Shown one piece after another: positions 1 to 7,662 of a stretch of DNA of 18,401 nucleotides. A model generated the notes under the pieces. That model had not been told where the DNA came from, did not search any database, and worked only from the letters and a program-made list of their open reading frames with translations. The first letter of the stretch is position 1; every line of letters begins with the position of its first letter. The translations under genes were made by a program, and so were the position numbers. Source of the DNA: Nitrososphaeraceae archaeon (lineage in GTDB: Archaea; Thermoproteota; Nitrososphaeria; Nitrososphaerales; Nitrososphaeraceae); contig JAICSL010000007.1 in the NCBI GenBank assembly GCA_025936955.1, forward strand, positions 1 through 18,401, given 5' to 3'.

Positions 1-446
1 AAGGACAACTTAGAGGATGTATGGGACTTCCTTTCTCTGATAAGAATCTTTACCAGTCTGTAATCGAAGCATCTATTTCTGCTTCCACGCAGGATCCAAG
101 ATTTCATCCAGTAACAATAAATGAGCTTGAAAACATCGTTTTTGAAGTGAGCATTCTGACTCCAATTATAGAGATCAAAGTGATGAACCCAGAAGATTAT
201 GTAAATCATATTAAGATCGGAAGGGATGGTTTAGTATTCAGATGGAAATATAAAACAGGATTACTGCTTCCTCAAGTTCCAGTAGAATTGAATTGGAGCA
301 TGGAAGAATATCTGTATAATATCTGTCTTAAAGCTGGCGTCTCTAGGGATAGATTGTTTGATCCAGACTCTAGGTTGTATCGGTTTGAAGCAATCATTTA
401 CAAAGAATCTGAACCCTATGGAAAGGTAGTAAAACTTAATCTTTAG
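1..446 (+). CDS. AMMECR1-domain protein, 5'-truncated by window edge
   Basis: The open frame runs from the window edge (codons in phase from base 3) to the stop at 444-446, so the ATG at 21 is internal. The codons just before it complete the family hallmark, reading GQLRGCMGLPF, equivalent to the LRGCIG motif of AMMECR1 proteins. The C-terminal part also fits the family: a region around LFDPDSRLYRFEAIIY, followed by a short basic end. AMMECR1-domain proteins are small cytosolic proteins of uncertain biochemical function, thought to bind nucleotide or act in modification chemistry, and are often linked in genomes with MEMO and radical SAM proteins. Full-length members are about 200 residues, so roughly the N-terminal quarter to third lies outside. 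The glycosyltransferase gene begins 29 bases downstream on the same strand, so co-transcription is likely. The family call is confident; the role is unknown. Confidence 0.85.
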   Translation, partial: GQLRGCMGLPFSDKNLYQSVIEASISASTQDPRFHPVTINELENIVFEVSILTPIIEIKVMNPEDYVNHIKIGRDGLVFRWKYKTGLLLPQVPVELNWSMEEYLYNICLKAGVSRDRLFDPDSRLYRFEAIIYKESEPYGKVVKLNL

Positions 447-475
447 TCTGTAGAAGAAACTGGCAGCTCCTTGAT

Positions 476-1645
476 TTGAAGAAAGCTTATTTTACCCCAT
501 ATGGGGTTGGTCTAGGACATGCGAGTAGGCTAATTATGATAGCACAAGAACTCCAAAATCCAAAAACCAATATTCGGTTTTCTTCATTTGGAGAAGCAGT
601 AAGATATATTTCCATGCACGGGTATGACTGTATGTCGGTACCGCCAGTTGAATTTGCATGGAGCATGGAAGGTGCTTTTTCGACAAAGCACTCACTAGCA
701 AATATTCCTAGTTGGTTCCTAAATTTCTTAAGGCAGATCAATGGCGAATTTCGTAATGTTATGAAATACAATCCCAATGTGATAGTTTCAGACTCCAGAC
801 TATCATCGATTGTAACGGCCAAATTTATGAGCATACCTTCTATCGTAATATTAAACCAAGTTAAGCTTTTGCTCTCACCCCGTCTTCGGGAATTCCGTAT
901 TGCTCGGCTTTTCGAAAAAATGAATGGTGAAATTCTGGGCATGATGTGGACACTGGCAGATCAAATTCTAATACCAGATCTGCCTCCACCATTTACTATA
1001 TCCGCACACACTATAGGAAATATAAGTTCTGTAACAAGGAAGCTACATTATGTTGGATTCACCACTCCAAGATTACGTATTGCAGAGGAACAAATTAGCA
1101 AGGTAACACGACGTCTGGATTTTGATCGCTCTAAACCAATCGTTTTTATACATATGAGCGGTCCAATTGAAACAAGAGTCCCCGTCATTAGATGCGCTCT
1201 GGAGGCAGCCAAGTCTATTCCAGGAATTCAATATATAATTTCTGAAGGAAACCCTGAGGGAGATCGCGAACCCAAAAGACTGGCGGGATTAGGATGGTAT
1301 TATGAATGGTGTCCTGTACGCGATGAAATTTTTGCAATGTGCAATTTACTTGTATTACGTGGAGGACATGTTTCCATATCACAAGCTATTCAATTTGGTA
1401 AGCCTATTGTTTCTATACCTATAGAAAACCACGGTGAACAATTAGGCAATTCTGAGAAGATATCAAAGATTGGTATGGGTGTTGCTCTGAAGGCAAGGCA
1501 GATGAGCGCATTTAATATCGTACATGCAATTCAGAACGTTCTAAACGATCCTAAATATCAAAAAAAGGCAAACGAATTGATGATGTTAAGTAAAAGATTA
1601 GATGGAATCGATAATATCGTGAAGATAGTTAGGTCCTATCTTTAA
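476..1645 (+). CDS. GT-B fold glycosyltransferase (MurG/UGT-like)
   Basis: 389 residues from a TTG start; no in-frame ATG gives a better N-terminus because the first strand (KKAYFTPYG) begins at once. The N-terminal domain opens with a glycine-rich loop GVGLGHASR (residues 10-18), the acceptor-side motif of MurG, MGT and UDP-glucuronosyltransferase relatives. The C-terminal domain carries the donor-sugar motif LRGGHVSISQAIQFGKP (294-310) followed by ENHGEQ (317-322), where the nucleotide-sugar ribose and phosphates bind. Family knowledge predicts transfer of a sugar from a nucleotide donor to a lipid, glycan or small acceptor at the inner membrane face; the acceptor cannot be read from the sequence. 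No membrane segment is obvious. It follows the AMMECR1 gene by 29 bases, and its 3' end overlaps the convergent THUMP-protein gene by 48 bases. Confidence 0.8.
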   Translation: MKKAYFTPYGVGLGHASRLIMIAQELQNPKTNIRFSSFGEAVRYISMHGYDCMSVPPVEFAWSMEGAFSTKHSLANIPSWFLNFLRQINGEFRNVMKYNPNVIVSDSRLSSIVTAKFMSIPSIVILNQVKLLLSPRLREFRIARLFEKMNGEILGMMWTLADQILIPDLPPPFTISAHTIGNISSVTRKLHYVGFTTPRLRIAEEQISKVTRRLDFDRSKPIVFIHMSGPIETRVPVIRCALEAAKSIPGIQYIISEGNPEGDREPKRLAGLGWYYEWCPVRDEIFAMCNLLVLRGGHVSISQAIQFGKPIVSIPIENHGEQLGNSEKISKIGMGVALKARQMSAFNIVHAIQNVLNDPKYQKKANELMMLSKRLDGIDNIVKIVRSYL

Positions 1646-2728
1646 CGAAATGGTTTTAATATTCTTTTTTCCATCCTTGGATAGAGCATCAATCTTCTTC
1701 TGATATTTTTCATATGCTTCTTTTTTAAACACGGCGTTATTTATTAGCATATTTATATCCTGTTTCTTATATTTTAGGTGCATGTCATCAACAGTATGAT
1801 AAATACTGTCAGTCAAAAATAATAATGGCATAAACGGAGTTTTTCCAGCAAATAAGGTTCTTCTCTTTATCGCTTCCACAAACCAAAATGGGTGGATTGA
1901 TGCGCTTAACGGTAAAATTATATTCCTTTCTGGCAAGACTGTTAAGATCTTAATAGCTATGCTTTCTTGTAACATTAATCTTATGTTACCATTAAGGTCA
2001 TCAGAAAGATCAATGTGTGTCACTCTGATCTTAAGCGTATTAATGCTAGTCCTGTGTGCTATGCTCCCAAATAGCCTTATATTTTCCTTGAGCTCGGGCT
2101 CACTGGAATATACAATTAAAATTTGAGGTAAATAGCCACATTTTACTGCCATCAAACATGATGTAGCTGATAGCACGTTATGTATACTACAGGCTACTTT
2201 CTTATTTTGAGAACCGAAAGGTAAACCGCCAACTCCCGTATATATATGAATGCAAACATATGTAGACTCTCTACCAATATATGAAAATATTATTTTAGTG
2301 GCTTCATATTCATTTTTTGCTGGATGTGCAGAGATATCTGATAGTTCAGCTGCAAGATCTCCTGTGGAGGTAAATTCTATATCGCTTCTTGTAAAACCTA
2401 CTGTCTCTGGATAATCTGCCTGAACTCTAACAAAAAATTGCTCTCCAGGCAATATTGTCTTTTTTCCTGTATTAACGATTGTAGTTACTATTTTTTTAAA
2501 TTCATTAGGAATTCGTTTTGCTATGGCAACTTTTTCTATGCCAAATATATCTGCAGTCAACACCGCTGCATCTACAACATCATCCACCTCAAATACAAGA
2601 CATGATTTTTCAGTGGTGATTTTATTAACATCAAATTTTAGTTCGATCTTTTTCTTAATACTTTCGATTAATTTTTTTATTTTGTTTAATGAAAATACCG
2701 ATGGAAAAACTACTAATACATCATCCAA
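1598..2728 (-). CDS. THUMP-domain ThiI-like protein lacking the PP-loop
   Basis: 376 residues from a TTG start. Residues about 60-165 resemble a THUMP RNA-binding domain, ending in GVGGLPFGSQ (165-174), the linker that in ThiI (tRNA 4-thiouridine synthetase) leads straight into the ATP pyrophosphatase PP-loop SGGxDS. Here the following stretch reads ACSIHNVLSATSCLMAVKCG (179-198): the helix after the loop is still recognisable, but the two glycines and the aspartate are gone. Adenylation of uridine is therefore unlikely by the normal mechanism. The remaining 180 residues resemble a degraded Rossmann-type domain with no visible rhodanese domain. Inference: a tRNA-binding or tRNA-modification accessory protein descended from ThiI. 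The frame is long and uninterrupted, so it is probably functional rather than a pseudogene. Its 3' end overlaps the convergent glycosyltransferase gene by 48 bases. Confidence 0.72.
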   Translation of the reverse strand: MDDVLVVFPSVFSLNKIKKLIESIKKKIELKFDVNKITTEKSCLVFEVDDVVDAAVLTADIFGIEKVAIAKRIPNEFKKIVTTIVNTGKKTILPGEQFFVRVQADYPETVGFTRSDIEFTSTGDLAAELSDISAHPAKNEYEATKIIFSYIGRESTYVCIHIYTGVGGLPFGSQNKKVACSIHNVLSATSCLMAVKCGYLPQILIVYSSEPELKENIRLFGSIAHRTSINTLKIRVTHIDLSDDLNGNIRLMLQESIAIKILTVLPERNIILPLSASIHPFWFVEAIKRRTLFAGKTPFMPLLFLTDSIYHTVDDMHLKYKKQDINMLINNAVFKKEAYEKYQKKIDALSKDGKKNIKTISLKIGPNYLHDIIDSI

Positions 2729-2937
2729 TTATATTTATTCACATATCTTTCTAGCTATTTATGGTGTTTGGAACCGTAATATTATCCATATGTCACTGAA
2801 TTTTAGACGTTTTGAATATGTATTATCGCAAGTTTGACAGCAATTCTTTTTGAATTACTTTGTTCATAGAACAACAAATAATCAATAAAAAGCTATTGTA
2901 ATATATGATTAGTCATTATTTAATTATTGGTGTGCAT

Positions 2938-3894
2938 TTAAAGCTGGCTTAAGGTCTCTTCAACATCATTTCTATCCGTAGCGTTTGGAGTTTGCTCCAA
3001 ATATTTAGCTAAATCTTCTTTTGCGGCAGAAATATTACTTAGTTGTAATCTAGCTATGGCGCGATTTTTATAGATTGGACCAAATCTGTAAGGGTTGATA
3101 TTTATTGCATTTGTATAATATTGCTCTGCAAGAAAATAATCTTTTTTCTTTAATAAATAATTTCCAATACCTCGATATGCCATATAGTACTTCGGATTAA
3201 TGCTTATTGCTCTTCTATAACAGTTCTCAGCTTCATCTAAATTGAGCTCGTTATATAGACCTGCTAACATACACCAAGTTTGAGGATTTTCAGGTTCAGT
3301 TTCTGTAGCACGCCGTAATTTCTCTATAGCGTTGTTAGTTTTGTTTTGATATCGTAATTTTTCCGCCTCAAAACATATTCTATTAGAATCATTGAATGGA
3401 AGGTCCTCCTTTGTGACAAGATCCTTCATATCATGTGGAATTAGTATTAGTGTAGTCCGATCATCTTGTTCCCACTCATATTCAAATTTTGTTTCTGGAA
3501 TTGCACCTATTGTATCAGGTTCTGGAACATAGGTAAGAATTCTACTCTCTTCTAAGTTATAACCACATACAATTGTTGCATGTTGTACAATTTCATGAAT
3601 TCCCGGAAGGATTACTATTGGTGGAATTCCTTGATCTATCTTCCTTTTTAGATCTTTTATCGACCCTTTATAAATATAAGAGGAAATACCATGTTTTTCT
3701 GCAAGCTCTATTCCTTCTATCATTATCGAACCTCTTATCCGAGGGTATTTCCTAGCTCTCAAAGCTGCTTCTTGCAATGGAATTTCTTCGCCCCAATATT
3801 TTGCCAACACATTAATTACTAAAGGTAGACAGATATTTTCTTCATTTTTGTAAACAAGGGGCAATGTTATAGAATGTTTTGGTTGTGATTCCAA
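2938..3894 (-). CDS. C39-like cysteine peptidase domain fused to TPR repeats
   Basis: 318 residues from a TTG start. Residues 8-155 look like a peptidase C39-type papain fold: Cys22 in NICLPLVINVLAKYWG sits where C39 enzymes carry the nucleophile before a helix ending in YYG, and His105 in QHATIVCGY matches the catalytic-His strand; D127 in YVPEPDT is a candidate third residue. Residues 171-306 form about four tetratricopeptide repeats, with typical spacing such as AENCYRRAISINPKYYMAY (222-240) and AEQYYTNAININPY. The order C39 then TPR is that of the PA2778-type cysteine peptidase family, but there is no signal peptide or lipobox, so this copy is predicted to be cytosolic. It could be a protease, or a peptide-binding protein with an inactive fold; the substrate is unknown. 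It lies about 200 bases upstream of the ThiI-like gene on the same strand. Confidence 0.7.
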   Translation of the reverse strand: MESQPKHSITLPLVYKNEENICLPLVINVLAKYWGEEIPLQEAALRARKYPRIRGSIMIEGIELAEKHGISSYIYKGSIKDLKRKIDQGIPPIVILPGIHEIVQHATIVCGYNLEESRILTYVPEPDTIGAIPETKFEYEWEQDDRTTLILIPHDMKDLVTKEDLPFNDSNRICFEAEKLRYQNKTNNAIEKLRRATETEPENPQTWCMLAGLYNELNLDEAENCYRRAISINPKYYMAYRGIGNYLLKKKDYFLAEQYYTNAININPYRFGPIYKNRAIARLQLSNISAAKEDLAKYLEQTPNATDRNDVEETLSQL

Positions 3895-3915
3895 AGCTGT
3901 TTACAACTTTAAAGG

Positions 3916-3923
3916 AAATAAAA
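3916..3923 (-). promoter_or_regulatory. Candidate TATA box for the C39-TPR gene
   Basis: On the minus strand TTTTATTT lies 22-29 bases before the TTG start, the spacing expected for a leaderless archaeal transcript. The match to consensus is only moderate and the region is AT-rich. Confidence 0.3.
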
Positions 3924-4333
3924 ACTATTGTAATTGTAATAACTCGTCAAACATGAGAAAAGTTAGATGTTGTCATAATCTTAAGAGTGCTTGAAAAAGA
4001 TACCATATATCGTAATTGATAAAATAATATTGTGTTAAAGATAAAGATAAGATCAAGTAGCGATACCGCATTAAATTCCAATGAGTTTTTCCGAGTAACT
4101 CGAAATTTAGAGTGAATAGAATAAATTGAGATGCCACTATACAGAACTACTTCTCTTAATACTAAAAATAATAAAAAAGGATATCATAGTATGTGAAAGG
4201 GTCTTTGAACCAAACTAAGCTTCATATTATCATAAATCAATAAATGTCCAGCACTTCAAAGGATTATATAAACAAATAGAATTGACTGATCATTAACTAT
4301 GAAATTGGTATTTGTACAACAAAAATTATATGA
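3924..4333. other. Intergenic region, no gene seen
   Basis: About 410 bases, AT-rich, with stops in all frames. It separates the divergent C39-TPR gene from the UPF0182 fossil. It may hold more heavily decayed N-terminal parts of that fossil, since around 4260-4333 a weak trace of the expected protein remains, but I could not align anything convincing before 4334. Confidence 0.5.
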
Positions 4334-5287
4334 GATGATCCCATATATTCCAGTGAATAATGGTATAAAAACATATCACCTAACCCGCTTATTATGATAT
4401 TGGCACCCGTCTCATTCCTTGGAGTTCAGGAGTATGTTTGTACGCTTGTAAGCCCTGCTAGCAAATACGCATATAATTGTAGTGTTCAACAATGATAACT
4501 GACAGTGATGCTTCCATTAAATGTTCGTTGATCAAGATAAAGGTTATAATATGATGACAAAAATTTCATTATGGTTGTATAAACAACTGATCTATCCTGT
4601 GGAAATGCTTTTATAGAAAATTAGGAAATTTAACTTCGTATAGTATAACCTATATTGAAATTTATTGACAGTCAACAGTGTATAAGATTTGCAAAGTAAA
4701 TCAACCAGATCATATTATTGCTAAACTTAGAGGCTTTACTGAACCACAGTTCGTTGTATTCCACTCGGTATGGAATGCACGTTGAGCAAATCTCGGCTTT
4801 ATGATAGTTCAAAATGATGCTGAGAATCAATGCGAAATGATATACTATTCTATCCTCTCTAATTCTACCATAAAATTTGTTCTTCCGTCTATAGCCAGAG
4901 ATGTACATGAAAAAGATCCAGAATTAAAAGAGAAAGAACTATCATAACATACTACCCTATGGGAGAGATTGTTGTTATAGGTTGGGAGAGCAGGAAGTTT
5001 ATTTCATCCCAGTTTATATGTCATATATGAATGATTGTGATTCGATTAAAGTATATACAGTAGTGGTGGTAGGAAAATTTGCAAATAAAAAACTTATTTG
5101 TTGGATTAGACAATACTGGCAAAGAAGCTTTTCAGAATTGTTTACTAAAAGTATGGGTCATCGCTCGCTATATCTAAACAATCACACCGATATCGGCAAA
5201 ACTAAAAAAATCGAGAAATTTCAAATAATATTTACTTACACTGGATTAATATTGGTAAAAACTGACAGCATCTATGTTGGTGTATGA
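4334..5287 (+). pseudogene. UPF0182 (COG1615) membrane-protein gene remnant, C-terminal half
   Basis: Translating across frames gives a collinear series of UPF0182-like blocks. In frame from 4334: DDPIYSSE, stop (4358), WYKNIS, then ILAPVSFL and SPASKYAY, resembling the family's SSE..RNIS..LAPFL..YPYS blocks. From 4501, with a further shift: DASIK/MFVDQDKG (family NSVK.VVDAY.G), KFHYGCIN, YKICKVNQPD (family Y..YH..DP), then IYYSILSNSTIKFVLP (4837-4884; family YY.I....EFVL.LP). Stops interrupt at 4588, 4666, 4783 and 4945. After a deletion the tail continues as ILPYG, then GEIVVIG from 4961 in one frame and EQEVYFIPVYM from about 4988 in another, running open to the TGA at 5285. UPF0182 proteins are large multi-spanning membrane proteins of unknown function. 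The N-terminal membrane half is missing. The open 101-codon end (4982-5287) is best read as its tail, not a separate gene. The alignment was made by eye from memory of the family. Confidence 0.6.
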
Positions 5288-5847
5288 TAAGCGTATTGAC
5301 AACCCTTATTTTAGACAATCTTTCGCCATTTACACCAAATATAATTGAATGTTTAGATAAACTCCAGATAAAATATATCTGTAAAAAATATTATGATAAT
5401 ATTGATAATATTAGATATGACAATGTAATCCTTTCTGGAAGAAAAAAAAGTAATAAAGAATCTAACGTTGTAAACTCAAAAATCATACAAAATTGTTTTA
5501 TTTACGACATACCTCTATTAGGAATATGCTATGGTGCACAGATAATTGCATTGGCACTCGGGGGAACGATTTATGAAATGGATCATCATATACTAGGTAC
5601 TGTTACTCTGACAATATCAAAAACAAATCCTTTGACAGTTGATAAAAAATCTATCAATGTTTATGAGAGTCACCGGTATTGTATATTTCGATTACCCATA
5701 GACTTTGATTCTTTTGCGAGTTCGAAGTTCTGTAAACATGAAATTTTTTATCACAAGATAAAAAGAATTTTTGGAACACAGTTTCATCCTGAAAAAAGTG
5801 GCCATGACGGCATCAAATTATTATCAAATTTTCTAAAGTTACATTAG
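5284..5847 (+). CDS. Stand-alone class I glutamine amidotransferase
   Basis: 187 residues, ATG start. It has the triad of class I (Triad) amidotransferases: nucleophile Cys82 in LGICYGAQ (79-86), and His168 and Glu170 in GTQFHPEKSG (164-173). SHRY (129-132) occupies the place of the conserved His in GMP-synthase and TrpG-type domains. The length matches a lone GATase domain, which hydrolyses glutamine and passes ammonia to a synthetase partner. The oxyanion strand is altered: VILSGRKKSN (48-57) instead of the usual ILSGGP, so activity may be changed. General resemblance is to GuaA/TrpG/PabA glutaminase subunits, but I cannot name a substrate. Its ATG overlaps the terminator of the UPF0182 remnant (ATGA at 5284-5287), a sign of former translational coupling. 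No synthetase partner is adjacent. Confidence 0.75.
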   Translation: MISVLTTLILDNLSPFTPNIIECLDKLQIKYICKKYYDNIDNIRYDNVILSGRKKSNKESNVVNSKIIQNCFIYDIPLLGICYGAQIIALALGGTIYEMDHHILGTVTLTISKTNPLTVDKKSINVYESHRYCIFRLPIDFDSFASSKFCKHEIFYHKIKRIFGTQFHPEKSGHDGIKLLSNFLKLH

Positions 5848-6600
5848 ATATTGGAGCACCATTTAGGTAATTATGGATCTTAAATCCATTCTTCTGATCT
5901 GCAATTTGAGGACACATCATAAAATGACAAAATATGAAAAATTTCTATAGTAATGTAAAAGGAATATTCAAAAATAAGCTTTGTGAGTAGCATCTGTTAA
6001 TTACCTATATTAGTAACAAGACTGCCCGGACTACATTACTATCATAATTGAATATTTCGTAATTGCAGATTAGAATAAGATTTCCTTAATAGTGTTTAAG
6101 GATATTTGAATTTATAATTATATCAATTATTTTTCATCTTTAACAATAGTTGCCATTATCGGAATAAGTTAGTGCTGATTCACTATCTGCTTAATCTGTT
6201 GAGGAATATGGATATTTAGTAGTGATGACTTTAGATCTTTTTTGATTCCATGGCGAGTCCTCAAATGTATGTTCCGAAAAGATAACCGGTTGAATTAATA
6301 TTTACACCATTGTGAACGAACATCACTAATGTGGATGAAGAACTCTGAGTGTTATTGACAGTAGTATTTATAGACAAGTAGAGTCCTTGGATCAACCTGA
6401 TATTCTCACTGTTATGATATGAAGAAATTAGTGATTACTCAAGACATGTTCATTATATATTATAAGATGTATGTCTGAACTTGATGATCAAGTATTATTC
6501 AGATGAAGTAAAGCAAAGGAATTATCAAATTTAATTGATTTATATTTTCTAGTTAATGTATATTCTTAGGATATGTTATGATTCAACCTATAGTTATAAG
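5848..6600. other. Intergenic region with no clear gene
   Basis: About 750 AT-rich bases without a credible long frame. A short hairpin (6-bp arms) lies at 6084-6101. On the minus strand a 57-codon stop-free stretch (6434 to the TGA at 6261-6263) has protein-like composition (LVMFVHNGVNINSTGYLFG) and a second frame continues to about 6169, which could be a frameshifted relict, but I recognise no family. Nothing else seen. Confidence 0.45.
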
Positions 6601-6609
6601 AATATATTT
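6601..6609 (+). promoter_or_regulatory. TATA box of the DUF6659-like gene
   Basis: AATATATTT lies 25-33 bases before the ATG at 6634. This is the position expected for a leaderless archaeal mRNA starting at or next to the start codon. Confidence 0.45.
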
Positions 6610-6633
6610 ACGAGATAATTTTCACTTTGTTCT

Positions 6634-7026
6634 ATGAATAGTCAAGAATCTCAGCAAGAGGAAACTAGAAAACATCGTGAAAATTGTCGTCGGATACTTG
6701 CAATTTCCTCAAAAATACGCTATGTTGGAATAATGAATAAATTTGGACGAACTATGGCTGGACAACTCAGAAAAGATATGATTCCGTTGTTTAAACCAGA
6801 AGAAGCTAGAAATGAGAACTTCATTGAAGCAACGAGGTTTCAACTAAGGAAGAGCTTTGAAGAATCTATTGGGAAGACAGAGTATTCCTTTACTGAAAAT
6901 GAAAAAGTCAAGATATTAACTTTTCCCATTGAATCAAATTTTTATTATATCACTCTGGACAAAAACACTGAATCACAAGAATTTACACAAATTGTAGAAT
7001 CAGTTAAAAAACTTGTTAGACAATAG
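6634..7026 (+). CDS. DUF6659-like thaumarchaeal protein
   Basis: 130 residues, ATG start, supported by a TATA-like box 25-33 bases upstream. The core is rich in conserved-looking motifs: KIRYVGIMNKFGRTMAGQL (27-45), FKPEEARNENFIEATRFQLR and the C-terminal strand pattern KVKILTFPIESNFYYITLD. I recognise this as the small family called DUF6659, found mainly in ammonia-oxidising archaea, often in several copies per genome. No signal peptide or membrane segment is present, so it should be soluble and cytosolic. The mix of N-terminal helix and later beta strands suggests a small sensor or dimerisation fold (roadblock- or PAS-like), but this is inference; the function is unknown. It stands alone, ending 26 bases before the convergent L15e gene. 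Confidence 0.7.
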   Translation: MNSQESQQEETRKHRENCRRILAISSKIRYVGIMNKFGRTMAGQLRKDMIPLFKPEEARNENFIEATRFQLRKSFEESIGKTEYSFTENEKVKILTFPIESNFYYITLDKNTESQEFTQIVESVKKLVRQ

Positions 7027-7052
7027 AAAGGAATTATTGCTTCAGTGAATCA

Positions 7053-7520
7053 TTAAGTCATTTGCTTTGCATAAGCTCGTAGCTTACCCCGCATTTCCTT
7101 ATCTTTAGAAATAGACGGATGATGTGGGTCTGCAAGAATCACCTCATGCCAAAGATACATGCCATCTTTATGTAAATAATAAGAACCTAAAACTTCCATA
7201 TTGGGAAATTTTTCATTAACTCTATTTTCAGCAACTTTACGCATGCTCGTTCCTTGTTTAATATGCACAACACCTAGATGTTTGGGTCTTCTACCTGAGA
7301 TGGGTCTCTGTTTTCTCATTCCTCCTCTTCCTACCCTTATACGTACTACAACTATTCCTTGTTTTGCTTTGTATCCTAACCTATGCGCACGGTCCAGTCT
7401 ACTAGGTCTTCGGATTTTATGAATGGCTGGCTCTTTTCTCCAGAGAATTGTTTTCGACCTTAACTCATCAGCGTTAGACTTCCACATTCTTGTCCAAGTT
7501 GTAGCTATGTGACTATGCAT
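7053..7520 (-). CDS. rpl15e: 50S ribosomal protein L15e (eL15)
   Basis: 155 residues, ATG start. The protein is very basic and carries family motifs: RRPSRLDRAHRLGYKAKQG (37-55) followed by VVVRIRVGRGGMRK, then LGSYYLHKDGMYLWHEVIL (111-129) with DPHHP, matching the eukaryotic/archaeal NSYWV...FEVILIDPFH region. It binds 23S rRNA in the large subunit. It ends shortly after KEMRG, about 40-45 residues earlier than the roughly 190-200-residue forms of euryarchaea and eukaryotes, so the basic C-terminal tail is absent. I believe the short form is usual in this phylum. It is isolated: 26 bases from the convergent DUF6659-like gene and about 140 bases downstream of serA. A TATA-like TTTAAAAAT lies about 55 bases before the ATG, implying a short leader, and an inverted repeat overlaps the start codon. 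Confidence 0.92.
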   Translation of the reverse strand: MHSHIATTWTRMWKSNADELRSKTILWRKEPAIHKIRRPSRLDRAHRLGYKAKQGIVVVRIRVGRGGMRKQRPISGRRPKHLGVVHIKQGTSMRKVAENRVNEKFPNMEVLGSYYLHKDGMYLWHEVILADPHHPSISKDKEMRGKLRAYAKQMT

Positions 7521-7533
7521 GCGAATTTCGCAT
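7519..7533. repeat. Inverted repeat overlapping the L15e start codon
   Basis: ATGCGAATTTCGCAT on the plus strand has 7-base arms around one central base. On the coding strand it covers the first two bases of the L15e ATG and the 13 bases before it. As RNA it could fold into a 5-bp stem with a 5-base loop; as DNA it could be an operator. Its role is unproven. Confidence 0.45.
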
Positions 7534-7662
7534 ACTCTCCCCTTAATATTTGTATATTGAACTGCTAGTATTTTTAAATGTTAATATTGATTACTGGGAA
7601 AAACTCGAGAATAAAAAGAAAAATTAAACTGTAGTACAAGAATTCATGCCCCATCCCAAAGC

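Noticed and set aside
487..942. 151-codon minus-strand frame
   Set aside because: Lies wholly inside the glycosyltransferase gene on the other strand; no recognisable motif.
2523..2837. 104-codon plus-strand frame
   Set aside because: Mostly antisense to the ThiI-like gene, with low-complexity S/T/F/N composition.
3924..4333. tRNA or other structured RNA in the gaps
   Set aside because: Checked the gene-free stretches for a T-loop (GTTCRAATC type) and cloverleaf; none found.
4672..4908. 78-codon minus-strand frame
   Set aside because: Antisense to the UPF0182 fossil, whose plus-strand translation shows family-like blocks.
4982..5287. 101-codon frame as an independent gene
   Set aside because: Its sequence reads as the tail of the UPF0182 remnant and continues upstream in frame without a natural start.
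6220..6280. C/D-box-like RNA suggested by GTGATGA
   Set aside because: No CTGA box at suitable distance and no terminal stem.
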